Shown here: positions 9,451-18,579 of the stretch, piece by piece | Layout: every line of letters starts with the position of its first letter | Position numbering within the stretch: position 1 is the stretch's first letter | Source: Candidatus Omnitrophota bacterium | GTDB taxonomy: Bacteria > Omnitrophota > Gorgyraeia > JABMRJ01 | Length of the DNA stretch: 36,067 bases | NCBI GenBank assembly: GCA_013202745.1 | Contig: JABMRJ010000118.1 | Span: 1 to 36,067, forward strand | Reading direction: 5' to 3' | Notes under the pieces: model-generated | The model's input: only the letters and a program-made list of their open reading frames with translations | The model's database searches: none | Told to the model about the DNA's origin: nothing | Position numbers and translations under genes: made by a program

Positions 9451-9456
9451 CGCATT

Positions 9457-10668
9457 ATGCCGGTATTCAGGTATAAGGTACGTGACAAATTCGGCAAGCA
9501 GTCCACGGGGTTGATGGGCGGAGATAGTAGGGATGCCATTGCCAGCCATTTCGAGGCGATGGGGTATACGCCTATAACCATAGAGGTCGAAGAAGATGTA
9601 AAGGAATCCGCTCTTCTTGGTAAGCGGAAGAAGATAAAACGCGAAGATATGAATATCTTCAACCGCCAGCTTGTGACCATGATAAAGGCAGGGTTGCCCC
9701 TGCTTGCCTCTCTCAACTCCCTGGAAAAACAGACCAGTAGCCCGACCTTAAGAAACATCATCAAAGATATCATAAAAGATATAGAAGGCGGGAGCAGCTT
9801 TTCACAAGCGCTCAAAAAACATCCCACAGTATTCAATGACCTGTATGTCAATACCATAAAGGGTGGCGAGATGGGGGGTGCCCTCGACATCGTCCTTGAG
9901 AGACTGGCAGACTTAAGCGAGCACGAAGCGGACAATATACAGAAGATAAAATCGGCCACAAGGTATCCTATCATAACCATAAGTGTCCTTGTGATAGGTT
10001 TCTCAGTCCTTGTAACATTCGTCGTCCCAAAATTTACTTCTATATTTGATCAATTTGAAGGGCAGCTGCCTTTACCCACAAGGATACTGATAGGTATAAA
10101 TTACCTTATCACTAACTACTGGTATGCAATAATTGGCGTAGGTGCCATAAGCTTTTTTGCGGGAAAAAAATATATAAATACGAAACAGGGAAGGCGCGTA
10201 TGGGATAGGATTAAGCTTAAAATGCCTGTATTCGGCACGCTTATATTTATGCTGACCATGTCCCGTTTTACGCGCATTACGGCCATAATGATAAGGAGCG
10301 GTGTGCCTATACTTGCGATACTGGATATGGTGTCAGGCACTACGGGAAATGTCCTTATTTCAGAAGCCATAAGGGATGTCTTAAAGAGCGTTAATGAAGG
10401 AAAAAGTATGGCTGAGCCCATGGCGAAAAGCAAAGTCTTCTCTCCTATGGTGGTCCAGATGGTTGCCATAGGAGAAGAGACAGGGCAATTAGATGACCTC
10501 CTCTTCCGTGTTTCTGAATATTATGATAGTCAGGCAGATTATATCATAAAGAACCTGACTACTATGATAGAGCCTATACTTATCGTTACCCTTGGGTGTG
10601 TGGTCCTATTGCTGGCCCTTGCCATATTCCTGCCTATGTGGAATATGATAAGCTTAATAAAGAAGTAA
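9457..10668 (+). CDS. gspF: Type II secretion / type IV pilus inner-membrane platform protein (GspF/PilC)
   Basis: FNRQLVTMIKAGLPLLASLNSLEKQ and IGEETGQLDDLLFRVSEYYD are GspF/PilC family motifs; multiple TM segments; follows gspE. Confidence 0.96.
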   Translation: MPVFRYKVRDKFGKQSTGLMGGDSRDAIASHFEAMGYTPITIEVEEDVKESALLGKRKKIKREDMNIFNRQLVTMIKAGLPLLASLNSLEKQTSSPTLRNIIKDIIKDIEGGSSFSQALKKHPTVFNDLYVNTIKGGEMGGALDIVLERLADLSEHEADNIQKIKSATRYPIITISVLVIGFSVLVTFVVPKFTSIFDQFEGQLPLPTRILIGINYLITNYWYAIIGVGAISFFAGKKYINTKQGRRVWDRIKLKMPVFGTLIFMLTMSRFTRITAIMIRSGVPILAILDMVSGTTGNVLISEAIRDVLKSVNEGKSMAEPMAKSKVFSPMVVQMVAIGEETGQLDDLLFRVSEYYDSQADYIIKNLTTMIEPILIVTLGCVVLLLALAIFLPMWNMISLIKK

Positions 10669-10697
10669 ATAAAGTAGCGATTTTTAGATTGGTTGCA

Positions 10698-10726
10698 TTG
10701 ACGTTGTGATTTTTATATGATATACT
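10698..10726 (+). promoter_or_regulatory. Candidate sigma70-type promoter (extended -10) for the pilin gene
   Basis: TTGACG (10698-10703), 17-bp spacer, TATACT (10721-10726), preceded by TGa (extended -10). Confidence 0.7.
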
Positions 10727-10784
10727 TTAAGACAGAGGTGAAAAAGATACCTTTTAATGAAGGTAGGGAGGAGGTGGATATAAA

Positions 10785-11111
10785 ATGTTCTTAAGAGATA
10801 ACAAGGGTTTTACACTGATAGAGCTGATCATGGTCATAGTGATACTCGGAATATTGGCTATAGTAGCCATTCCTAAGTATGGTGACCTGAAAGCCGATGC
10901 CGAAGCTGGGGTAGCCGTAGGCGTAAAGACCGCTATTGAGTCTGGCGCAAGGATATGGAATGCCAGATATATGATGGGGTCAACGGATGCTACCACTGCA
11001 TATCCAGCAGCATGGACAGACTGTCTGGAAGAGACCGCAGATGTAGATGCAAAGTATAACATAACCTACACATCTGCAGACGGTAAGGTTACCGGCATAG
11101 TACAGAAATAA
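10785..11111 (+). CDS. gspG: Major pilin/pseudopilin (GspG/PilA-like)
   Basis: Prepilin signal NKG|FTLIELIMVIVILGILAIVAIPKY; strong SD GGGAGGAGG upstream. Confidence 0.93.
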   Translation: MFLRDNKGFTLIELIMVIVILGILAIVAIPKYGDLKADAEAGVAVGVKTAIESGARIWNARYMMGSTDATTAYPAAWTDCLEETADVDAKYNITYTSADGKVTGIVQK

Positions 11112-11143
11112 TCATAAGGGCATGATACTTATGTAATTTAGCC

Positions 11144-11176
11144 AAAAAGGGAAGGACTAAATGTCCTTCCCTTTTT
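11144..11176 (+). terminator. Intrinsic terminator downstream of the pilin gene
   Basis: Perfect 14-bp inverted repeat AAAAAGGGAAGGAC-taaat-GTCCTTCCCTTTTT ending in a T-run. Confidence 0.85.
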
Positions 11177-11190
11177 ATAGAGATTCTAAG

Positions 11191-13605
11191 ATGCAAATGA
11201 AAGAACCTATACTAAAACGAAAAGAATCCTTACTTATCTTACTGTTTTTCGCATTAATTTTATTCTGGTTCCATGACGTTATATTCTACGAAAACATCTT
11301 TTCTGATTCAGACCTCGGAAGATACTTCTATCCCCTCAGGCATTTTGCAGTAAATTCTATGAAAGGCGGTGACGTGCCCCTCTGGAACCCCTACATTCAT
11401 GTCGGTAAGCCTTTACTGGCAACTCTCCAGACGTGTGTATTCTATCCTGTAAGCATTATCTATTATATCATCCCTGCGTTTGATGATGCATTCGACTGGT
11501 ATATAATATTCCATTTTATCTTGGCCGGCATATTCATGTATATACTCATGCGTTATTGGAAGCACTCAAGGACGGCCGCTTCTGTATCATCTGTTGTTTT
11601 TGTATTCGGGGGCTACCTTTCGTCGGTCATAAGTTTGAATACATCATTGAGCTCTGTTGTGTGGCTGCCCATTATAGTGCTCTTTTTTGACAAGGCCCTA
11701 AGGACAAAACGCCCCTTCTATGCAGTAGTTGCAAGTATATTCATGGCCATACAGTTCCTTGGCGGCGAGCCGACCATGATATACTGCACGACATGGCTTA
11801 TATTCTTCTATTTATTGGGTTTTATCTATACATCACGCAGTAGGGAATGCGGGCCAAAAGGTGTGCTGATGCTTTTCGGTCTCTTTGTAATAACTGCAGG
11901 GCTCTGGGTATTAATCTCTGCCATACAGCTTCTTCCATTCATTGAACTTCTCTCAAAGTCGACAAGGGCAGGCGTAAATGATTTTAATACTATAACGACA
12001 TGGTCATTATCACCTCCGGAACTATTAGCGTTTTTTATACCATATGTACTTGGAAATATCAGTATACCTGCGGCATATCTCGACACCCAACAGTGGATGA
12101 CCAATTTTTATTTAGGTATAATACCGTTTTTCTTTATACTCTTCGCCTTTATTTCACGCCCATCAAAGAAGGCCAAATTTTTCGGCATACTTACAGTACT
12201 ATTCCTCATCCTGGCCCTGGGCAGGTACACCCCTATGTACAAGATACTCCATGATTATATATTCGGATTCGGCCATATACGTTATCCTATAAGGTTTATC
12301 TTTGTAGCGATATTCAGTATTTCCATCCTTGCGGGCATGGGATATGATGCATTTGTAAAGATATGGGACGATGAAAGAAAAAAGACCATTACGAAATGGA
12401 TAGTCGTATTAAACGGCCTCCTTGGAATTTTACTCATCTCTTTCCTTAAATTCCAGGAGCCGATCTATCGCTTTATAGTAAGCTCAAGGATATTGATAGA
12501 TAAGATAACTTTAATTAATCTTGAGAAGCTATTTAATGTCTTCCTATTTGACAGCGCGCATATCTGTCGTTTCTTCATCGCCTTTACCCTCGCAGCAATG
12601 GTCATCATACTCTATTTAAACCGTAAGATCGGCAAGGGCATCTTCGGGTTCCTTATAGTAGCCCTTGTCTTTATAGACCTGTATAGCGTAAATACCCGCA
12701 TAGCGGATATAGTAAACAATGAGATCTTCAAGCATGAGCCGCCCGGCTACAGCCTGCTAAAAAGAGATAAATCCCTCTTTCGCATAACGCGCACAGGACC
12801 AATACAGACATTAAACAAGTCTGTCTGGGGTGACAATTATGATTTAGCACAGTATTACAGAAAGGCCACATTCTATACTAATGCGCCTATGATATACGGC
12901 ATATATGATGCAGATGGCTACGGTTCTCTATTCAGAAAAGACAGGATCGATTTTATGGAGCTTATATTTAATGCAGAGTATCCCACAAGATCCAAGCTTA
13001 TAAATCTTCTTAATATTAAATATATGATCAGCGCTGAGCCACTCAGGGCGGGCCATTATGAGATGATATTCAAGGACAAGGTAGACAGGATACCTGTATT
13101 TAAGGACGGCAAGGTGTACACATACTACTATATAAGCAAGAATAATGCATGCATGGATAGGGCATTTTTGGTAAGAGAGGCAAGGGTTGCCGGGGATAGG
13201 GAAGAGGCCCTGGAGATCTTGGGAGAAGAAGGTTTTGACCCTGCAGAATTGGTTGTACTCGAGGAAGAGCCCAAAAGTTTCGATAAAAAGAGCGGTTTGA
13301 ATATAAAAGAATCTGTCAAGATAGTAAGTTATAAGCCTAAAGAGGTCATTATAGAGGCCTCTTGCAAAGAGCCTAAATTTCTTATATTGAGCGACTCTTA
13401 TTACCCCGGATGGAAGGTATTTGTCGACGGAAAAGATGATAAACTATATAGGGCGTATTATTTCTTAAGGGCCGTGCATCTTGACAGCGGCAAGCACGTT
13501 GTTAAGTTTGTTTTTGATCCGCTCTCTTATAAGATAGGCAAGATTATATCATTAATTACCATAACCTTTTTGGCTCTCTTCCTATTACGATTTGCTTTAT
13601 TATGA
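11191..13605 (+). CDS. YfhO-like polytopic membrane protein (GT-C-type glycosyltransferase family)
   Basis: ~800 aa, many TM helices, N-terminal DVIFYENIFSDSDLGRYFYPLRHFAVNSMKGGDVPLWNPYIHVGKPLLA and C-terminal ILSDSYYPGWKVFVDGK...YYFLRAV are YfhO-type features. The ORF-track start (11161) lies in the terminator loop, so the start is moved to ATG 11191 (or 11197). Confidence 0.85.
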   Translation: MQMKEPILKRKESLLILLFFALILFWFHDVIFYENIFSDSDLGRYFYPLRHFAVNSMKGGDVPLWNPYIHVGKPLLATLQTCVFYPVSIIYYIIPAFDDAFDWYIIFHFILAGIFMYILMRYWKHSRTAASVSSVVFVFGGYLSSVISLNTSLSSVVWLPIIVLFFDKALRTKRPFYAVVASIFMAIQFLGGEPTMIYCTTWLIFFYLLGFIYTSRSRECGPKGVLMLFGLFVITAGLWVLISAIQLLPFIELLSKSTRAGVNDFNTITTWSLSPPELLAFFIPYVLGNISIPAAYLDTQQWMTNFYLGIIPFFFILFAFISRPSKKAKFFGILTVLFLILALGRYTPMYKILHDYIFGFGHIRYPIRFIFVAIFSISILAGMGYDAFVKIWDDERKKTITKWIVVLNGLLGILLISFLKFQEPIYRFIVSSRILIDKITLINLEKLFNVFLFDSAHICRFFIAFTLAAMVIILYLNRKIGKGIFGFLIVALVFIDLYSVNTRIADIVNNEIFKHEPPGYSLLKRDKSLFRITRTGPIQTLNKSVWGDNYDLAQYYRKATFYTNAPMIYGIYDADGYGSLFRKDRIDFMELIFNAEYPTRSKLINLLNIKYMISAEPLRAGHYEMIFKDKVDRIPVFKDGKVYTYYYISKNNACMDRAFLVREARVAGDREEALEILGEEGFDPAELVVLEEEPKSFDKKSGLNIKESVKIVSYKPKEVIIEASCKEPKFLILSDSYYPGWKVFVDGKDDKLYRAYYFLRAVHLDSGKHVVKFVFDPLSYKIGKIISLITITFLALFLLRFALL

Positions 13606-13619
13606 TTAGATGGTATACT
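13592..13619 (+). promoter_or_regulatory. Candidate promoter for the minor pseudopilin operon
   Basis: TTGCTT (13592-13597), 16-bp spacer, TGgTATACT extended -10 (13611-13619), located at the 3' end and just after the YfhO ORF. Confidence 0.45.
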
Positions 13620-13639
13620 ATTATAATATTGCGGTATAT

Positions 13640-14158
13640 ATGAAAAAAGGCTTTACTTTAATAGAACTTATAATTGTTGTAATAATAATAGCCATAGTGG
13701 CAATCACTGCCTTGCCGCGGCTTGCACAGATTGGTGAAATCAGGATGCATATGGCGTCCCGCAAGATGGCTGCGGATATGAAGTGGGCCCACGAATACGC
13801 CATAGCACGCAATCGCAACACGAGCATGGTCTTTAACCCTGCGCCTACTAATACTTATGTGATACAAGAAAATTCATCAGGCAGTTGGCAGACTCTTATA
13901 GATCCGACAACAGGGGATCCATTTAGCATTAATCTTAATACAGGGGAATATAAGGGTGTGAGCATTAAGAGCGCAGACTTTGGCGGAGGCAGAATACTTG
14001 TATTCGACGCCATGGGGAGGCCTTATACAGATAGTGCTCTTACCACAGAACTTACAAATATCGGTACTGTGATACTGGAGGTAGCAGGTGCTAGTAACGT
14101 GACTGAAACTACAATAGCTGTTAGCCCGGAGACAGGGGTAGTATCATTTAATGAATAG
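13640..14158 (+). CDS. gspH: Minor pseudopilin (GspH-like)
   Basis: MKKG|FTLIELIIVVIIIAIVAITALPRL prepilin signal. Start moved from 13610 to 13640 because the upstream ATG overlaps the candidate -10 and precedes the signal by an unneeded 10 aa. Confidence 0.85.
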   Translation: MKKGFTLIELIIVVIIIAIVAITALPRLAQIGEIRMHMASRKMAADMKWAHEYAIARNRNTSMVFNPAPTNTYVIQENSSGSWQTLIDPTTGDPFSINLNTGEYKGVSIKSADFGGGRILVFDAMGRPYTDSALTTELTNIGTVILEVAGASNVTETTIAVSPETGVVSFNE

Positions 14159-14726
14159 AAGAGATAAGGCATTTACATTGGTGGAGCTTATCGTAGTCCT
14201 GGTGGTAATGACAGTAGGGCTCGTTACCCTTATAATGTTACTAAAGAATGCAAGCGTCAATAATGCTGCAGCGCACTTTGTAACCACAGCTAATGAATTG
14301 GCCAAGGGCAAGATGGAGGAGCTTATAGGCATCGCTAAAAAGGATGGATTTGTAAGTATACCTACGGGAACGTATTCAGATGAAACTCCGGTCGCAGGTT
14401 TTGATAAATACAATAGATTGACGACGGTCTACTATGTTGCACCGCCGGACTTTCAGCAGGTAGGTTATCAGACAGATTACAAAAAAGTAAAAGTGACTGT
14501 AACGAGCGCAGCCGGCCTATCAACTGAAGTGGTACTGGATCCGATATTCAGCGATCACAAAAAGAAATCACCAGCAGGAAAACCACTTAGCCCAGGTATT
14601 CTAACGCCTGGAGAGATGGAGCCGTTACCAGAACCTGAACCAGAGTTTGAGCCACAGCCGGGATATGAGCCAATGCCGGAATCTGAATATGAAGTAGTTC
14701 CATATGAAGAAGAGCATTATGAATAG
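14151..14726 (+). CDS. Minor pseudopilin (GspI-like) with acidic Pro-rich tail
   Basis: MNRRDKA|FTLVELIVVLVVMTVGLVTLIMLLKNA; C-terminal PLPEPEPEFEPQPGYEPMPESEYEVVPYEEEHYE. Confidence 0.85.
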   Translation: MNRRDKAFTLVELIVVLVVMTVGLVTLIMLLKNASVNNAAAHFVTTANELAKGKMEELIGIAKKDGFVSIPTGTYSDETPVAGFDKYNRLTTVYYVAPPDFQQVGYQTDYKKVKVTVTSAAGLSTEVVLDPIFSDHKKKSPAGKPLSPGILTPGEMEPLPEPEPEFEPQPGYEPMPESEYEVVPYEEEHYE

Positions 14727-15198
14727 ACATACTAAGGGGTTTACTCTTGTAGAGATGGTAGTCACTATAGTAGTCCTTTCCGTGATGTTATTTAGCGTCA
14801 TGATGATCCTTACGGAGGGTCTTAAGATTTGGTGGGTCAATAGAAATTATGTTGAATTAAGAGCTAATGGCCGCTATGCCCTCTGGAAGATGGGCTTGGA
14901 GTTCCGCGAGGCAGAGTTTGTATTTTCTCAATCAGGAAATCAATCTGCCATAAGTTTTCTGTCGGATATAGATAGAGATGGAAACAGGGAGAAGATAGAT
15001 TATTGGCTGTCCGGCAATATGCTGGCAAGGAGCGAAGATGGGGGTACTCCATGGCCTTTAGCATATGATATGAATACAATCACTTTTAACTGGGATGCGC
15101 CGCTTCTTACAGTTGCAATGGAGCTTGTAAGGGGCGCCGAAACCGTTAACTTGCAGACGAGCGTAACAGCGAAATGTATCCCGCAGAGTCAGCTTTAG
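14719..15198 (+). CDS. Minor pseudopilin (GspJ-like)
   Basis: MNRHTKG|FTLVEMVVTIVVLSVMLFSVMMIL prepilin signal; ATG at 14719 preferred, preceded by GAAGAAGAG. Confidence 0.82.
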   Translation: MNRHTKGFTLVEMVVTIVVLSVMLFSVMMILTEGLKIWWVNRNYVELRANGRYALWKMGLEFREAEFVFSQSGNQSAISFLSDIDRDGNREKIDYWLSGNMLARSEDGGTPWPLAYDMNTITFNWDAPLLTVAMELVRGAETVNLQTSVTAKCIPQSQL

Positions 15199-16964
15199 TG
15201 AAAGATAGAAGGGGCGTATCTATAATATTTGCTGTTTTTGTACTGCTTGTATTGAGCGTACTGGCGCTTGCGATATTTTCTATGATATCCAGTGATATAA
15301 GCAGTGCTGTGATGGGCGTAAATAGTTCCAGGGCGCTATATGTGGCTGATGCAGGCATAGAGATAGGCGCGCAGGCTATCAATTATGATGTGGCGGCAAC
15401 GGACGGCAATAATACGACTACGCCGTCAAACAATGGTTATTGCGGTGTATTTTACATAGAAGGGTATAATTATGGCAGTACGGGTATGTGTGTCGCTCCT
15501 GAAAACGCATGTCTCCACGGCGTTGATTGGAATAATGCCAATACTACACAGACAGCTCTCATCGGCCCCACTGCCGGTTCAAGCCTCGTTTTATGGGATT
15601 TTAAACAGAGACGCAATCTTATCGGAGGCAGAATAGTAAATCTGGAGATGCGTATAAGGGCAAGGAGGGTAAATATCCCAGGAATTCCCGGTCCGCCGAT
15701 AACACCTATAGTTGCACTACAGTATACGCTTGACGGAGAAGCTAACTGGAACGAGATAGCACAGCTTAACATAGACAATAATGGCTGGAGCCCGGCTGCT
15801 TATAGGGTATTTGGATTCCCGATGGTCTTAGCGGTAGATTGGAACTTATTGATGAATAGCAGCGGGAGCAATTTCAGGATAAGGGCTATGGTGATGAATA
15901 ACGGCAATATGAATTGTGAAGTCGATTGGCTTTCCTTGAGGGCTACCGTTGAAGTCGATAGCTATTTAGAGCCATGGTCAACATCCGGTAAAGGTTATTA
16001 TCTTCCCAAGGGCATCAATTTTCCGGTCTCTCTGGGCGGTGCCACGCTCGATTATATAACGGTAGTCGATGAAGCAGGTAAGATAAATCTCAATTACAGC
16101 ATCACAGACACTACCGTAATGCCCAAGATCATACCCGTCCTTAAGTATCTGATGGAGACGGTAGGTGTCAGTGATCCAACTGGTCTGGCGCAGACCATTA
16201 CAGCCCGCGTAGGGAGCGGCCAGCTTTTTAGTTCAATAGAGGAGCTTAAAGATCCGGGCGGCATAAAGATGGAGGCGGATGATTTTAATAAGATAAAGCC
16301 GTATATTACCGTCTATTCATGGGTCAATAATAGCGGGACGAGGCCAGGGATTGTCATTGAGCCCAAGGCGCGTGCGCCGATAAATATAAACACCGCCAAC
16401 ACTGTCGTTTTATCGGCTGTTTTTAAGTGCAGTACTGATGATGCGTTTTTGATAGAGTGGCTTGTAACTGATATAATGTCTCGACGGGAATCTCAGCCTT
16501 TTACACATATGTTTTCGAGTTATGCAACACAGGCCGCTACGCGCGACCTGACCTCTTTTGCAGGCTATATACAGCTATTGATAGATGGAGGCGGCGGGAG
16601 AATGTTTACTGTTAGCCAGATCTCTGCGTTGGAGCAGATAAGGGGAAACGCCGACGCCACCTATTATAATAAAACGGTATTGCCGGCAAACCCTCCTCCT
16701 CCGGTTGGATATAATGATTGGACAGAGGTAAGTACCCCAGTCGTAGAATTCTGTTATTCATCCAATGCATTTGCCATAAGGGCTGAGGCAAAGAGTAAGG
16801 ATGTTTCACGTTTAGTAAGGTCGATTTACGGCGACAGGTATGATTATCCTACATATGGCTATAATTCTGTAGGGACATTTTATATGCCGACAGATATGAA
16901 TGATAGCGACCCTGAGCAATACTGGAGAGAGGAGCGCGGTTCAGATATATATGCTGCCTATTAA
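15198..16964 (+). CDS. gspK: GspK-like minor pseudopilin / tip protein
   Basis: KDRRG|VSIIFAVFVLLVLSVLALAIFSM N-terminus, GspK-type helix-hairpin-helix region (INLNYSITD..., PININTANTVVLSAVF). GTG start at 15198 (TAGTG overlap) fits the signal better than ATG 15174. Confidence 0.85.
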   Translation: MKDRRGVSIIFAVFVLLVLSVLALAIFSMISSDISSAVMGVNSSRALYVADAGIEIGAQAINYDVAATDGNNTTTPSNNGYCGVFYIEGYNYGSTGMCVAPENACLHGVDWNNANTTQTALIGPTAGSSLVLWDFKQRRNLIGGRIVNLEMRIRARRVNIPGIPGPPITPIVALQYTLDGEANWNEIAQLNIDNNGWSPAAYRVFGFPMVLAVDWNLLMNSSGSNFRIRAMVMNNGNMNCEVDWLSLRATVEVDSYLEPWSTSGKGYYLPKGINFPVSLGGATLDYITVVDEAGKINLNYSITDTTVMPKIIPVLKYLMETVGVSDPTGLAQTITARVGSGQLFSSIEELKDPGGIKMEADDFNKIKPYITVYSWVNNSGTRPGIVIEPKARAPININTANTVVLSAVFKCSTDDAFLIEWLVTDIMSRRESQPFTHMFSSYATQAATRDLTSFAGYIQLLIDGGGGRMFTVSQISALEQIRGNADATYYNKTVLPANPPPPVGYNDWTEVSTPVVEFCYSSNAFAIRAEAKSKDVSRLVRSIYGDRYDYPTYGYNSVGTFYMPTDMNDSDPEQYWREERGSDIYAAY

Positions 16965-18576
16965 GATTGCGAAGAAGAGATATTTTGTGGCTGTAGAAGT
17001 ATCATCCACTTATCTTAAAGTAGTAGTCATGGATGAGGCGGATAAGAAGATCCTGACAGCAGCCGTTAAGGATATTTCTTCTGTGAACAACCAGGATATA
17101 AAGGGTAAGGTAATCGTCAATCTATTAAATGAGATAATACCGCGCGATGTTATTAAATCCTCTACAGGATTACTCTGCCTGGCAGATGAACCATTGCAGA
17201 TCAAACGCCTGGAACTTCCGCATATGCCTGTAGAGGAGTTTCGTGATGCGCTGAAGTGGAGGGTAAAGGGCATCATACCGTTTGACGCGGATAAGTCCGT
17301 CTTGGACTACGATATTCTCGGTGAGCTGCAGGATGAAGACGGCGCAAAGAAGACAGATATAATAATGGCTATTACCCCGAGGGAGGGCGTAGACGAGAAG
17401 GTCTCTTACGTAAAAGAGTCAGGCATAGATATGGTAACATACGCAAGCATAAAACCTTTTGTCATAACCAACCTCCTGAAATTATTGCCTGAAGTTAAAA
17501 AGGAGGATGCCTGTGCCGTCCTAGATATAGGACACAAGGAATCTACCGTAGGTATCTATAGAGATAACAAGCTGCGCTTTGTGCGCAATATACCCGTAGG
17601 ATTAAATCATATTAAGCAATCTATCAAGGGGCCTGTGATTTCGGATAAAGGGCCTATCGAGCTTACGTCTGACGATATGGAGAGACTGAGATCTATCGGT
17701 ATTCCGGATAATGAAGAGCTCCTTTTAGACGGTAAGATACAGGGTAAACATCTTATGTTTATGTTAAGGCCGGTTGCGGAGTCCCTGTGTAAAGAGGTAG
17801 GCCGTTCATTCGATTATTACAACGCACAATTAGAAGGCGGCCATATATCCAAGATACACATAATGGGCGATGGCTCTAATTACAAAAATATAGATAAGTT
17901 TATAGGGGAGATCCTCAACACTGAGACAGAATATATAGGGCTGCCGGATTCTCTTAAGGAATCCGTGCCGGATAATATAAAGACCGACGGTATGATGCCG
18001 CTTATCGCTGCGCTTATCGCCACTGCGCTAGGCGCGCCGGAGTCTAAGATTAACCTGCTTCCCATGGATTATAGGGTCGAGAAATCCCAGCGTATACAGA
18101 AGATCTCTATAAGGATTGCCGGTATCACTACAACAGCTATTCTTATTACATCTTTTCTTATGGTAAATCTCCAGATAAGCAACTATAAACAGCTTCTCGC
18201 TACAGCGAAGAGCCATAAAAAGATAATCGATGAAGTGCGCGAAGTATACGATAGGACGATCGAGAGAGAACGATTTGTCAGCGCAGTAAGAAATAGCGAA
18301 GTACCCACCATCTCAATAATGAAAGAATTGAGCAATATCATACCGCCCAAAATACTCTTAAGTTCACTTATCATAGAGCAGCGCACCAAGGCAATAGGAC
18401 TGCAGGGTGTGTTATATCTGGGGGCCAATGTCGCTGAAGTCGTCCTGGCCGATTTCATGGATGAGCTGGAAAGGTCACCATTCTTCAGTAATGCCGTACT
18501 CGAGACATCCAGAAAAGATATATATGAAGATAGGAATGTCGCAATATTTGCGATAAAATGCGCGATCCAGAAATAG
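16951..18576 (+). CDS. PilM-PilN fusion (GspL-like) assembly protein
   Basis: Actin-like PilM domain (YFVAVEVSSTYLKVVVMDE; CAVLDIGHKESTVGIYRDNKLRFVRNIPVG; HIMGDGSN), then TM and PilN-like periplasmic domain (ITTTAILITSFLMVNLQISNYKQ...IMKELSNIIPPKILLSSLIIE). Start at ATG 16951 preferred to 16900. Confidence 0.88.
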   Translation: MLPIKIAKKRYFVAVEVSSTYLKVVVMDEADKKILTAAVKDISSVNNQDIKGKVIVNLLNEIIPRDVIKSSTGLLCLADEPLQIKRLELPHMPVEEFRDALKWRVKGIIPFDADKSVLDYDILGELQDEDGAKKTDIIMAITPREGVDEKVSYVKESGIDMVTYASIKPFVITNLLKLLPEVKKEDACAVLDIGHKESTVGIYRDNKLRFVRNIPVGLNHIKQSIKGPVISDKGPIELTSDDMERLRSIGIPDNEELLLDGKIQGKHLMFMLRPVAESLCKEVGRSFDYYNAQLEGGHISKIHIMGDGSNYKNIDKFIGEILNTETEYIGLPDSLKESVPDNIKTDGMMPLIAALIATALGAPESKINLLPMDYRVEKSQRIQKISIRIAGITTTAILITSFLMVNLQISNYKQLLATAKSHKKIIDEVREVYDRTIERERFVSAVRNSEVPTISIMKELSNIIPPKILLSSLIIEQRTKAIGLQGVLYLGANVAEVVLADFMDELERSPFFSNAVLETSRKDIYEDRNVAIFAIKCAIQK

Positions 18577-18579
18577 GTT

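Noticed and set aside
9237-9980. 247-aa minus-strand ORF
   Set aside because: Antisense to the confident gspE/gspF genes, Ser/Ile/Leu-rich low-information translation, no family motif.
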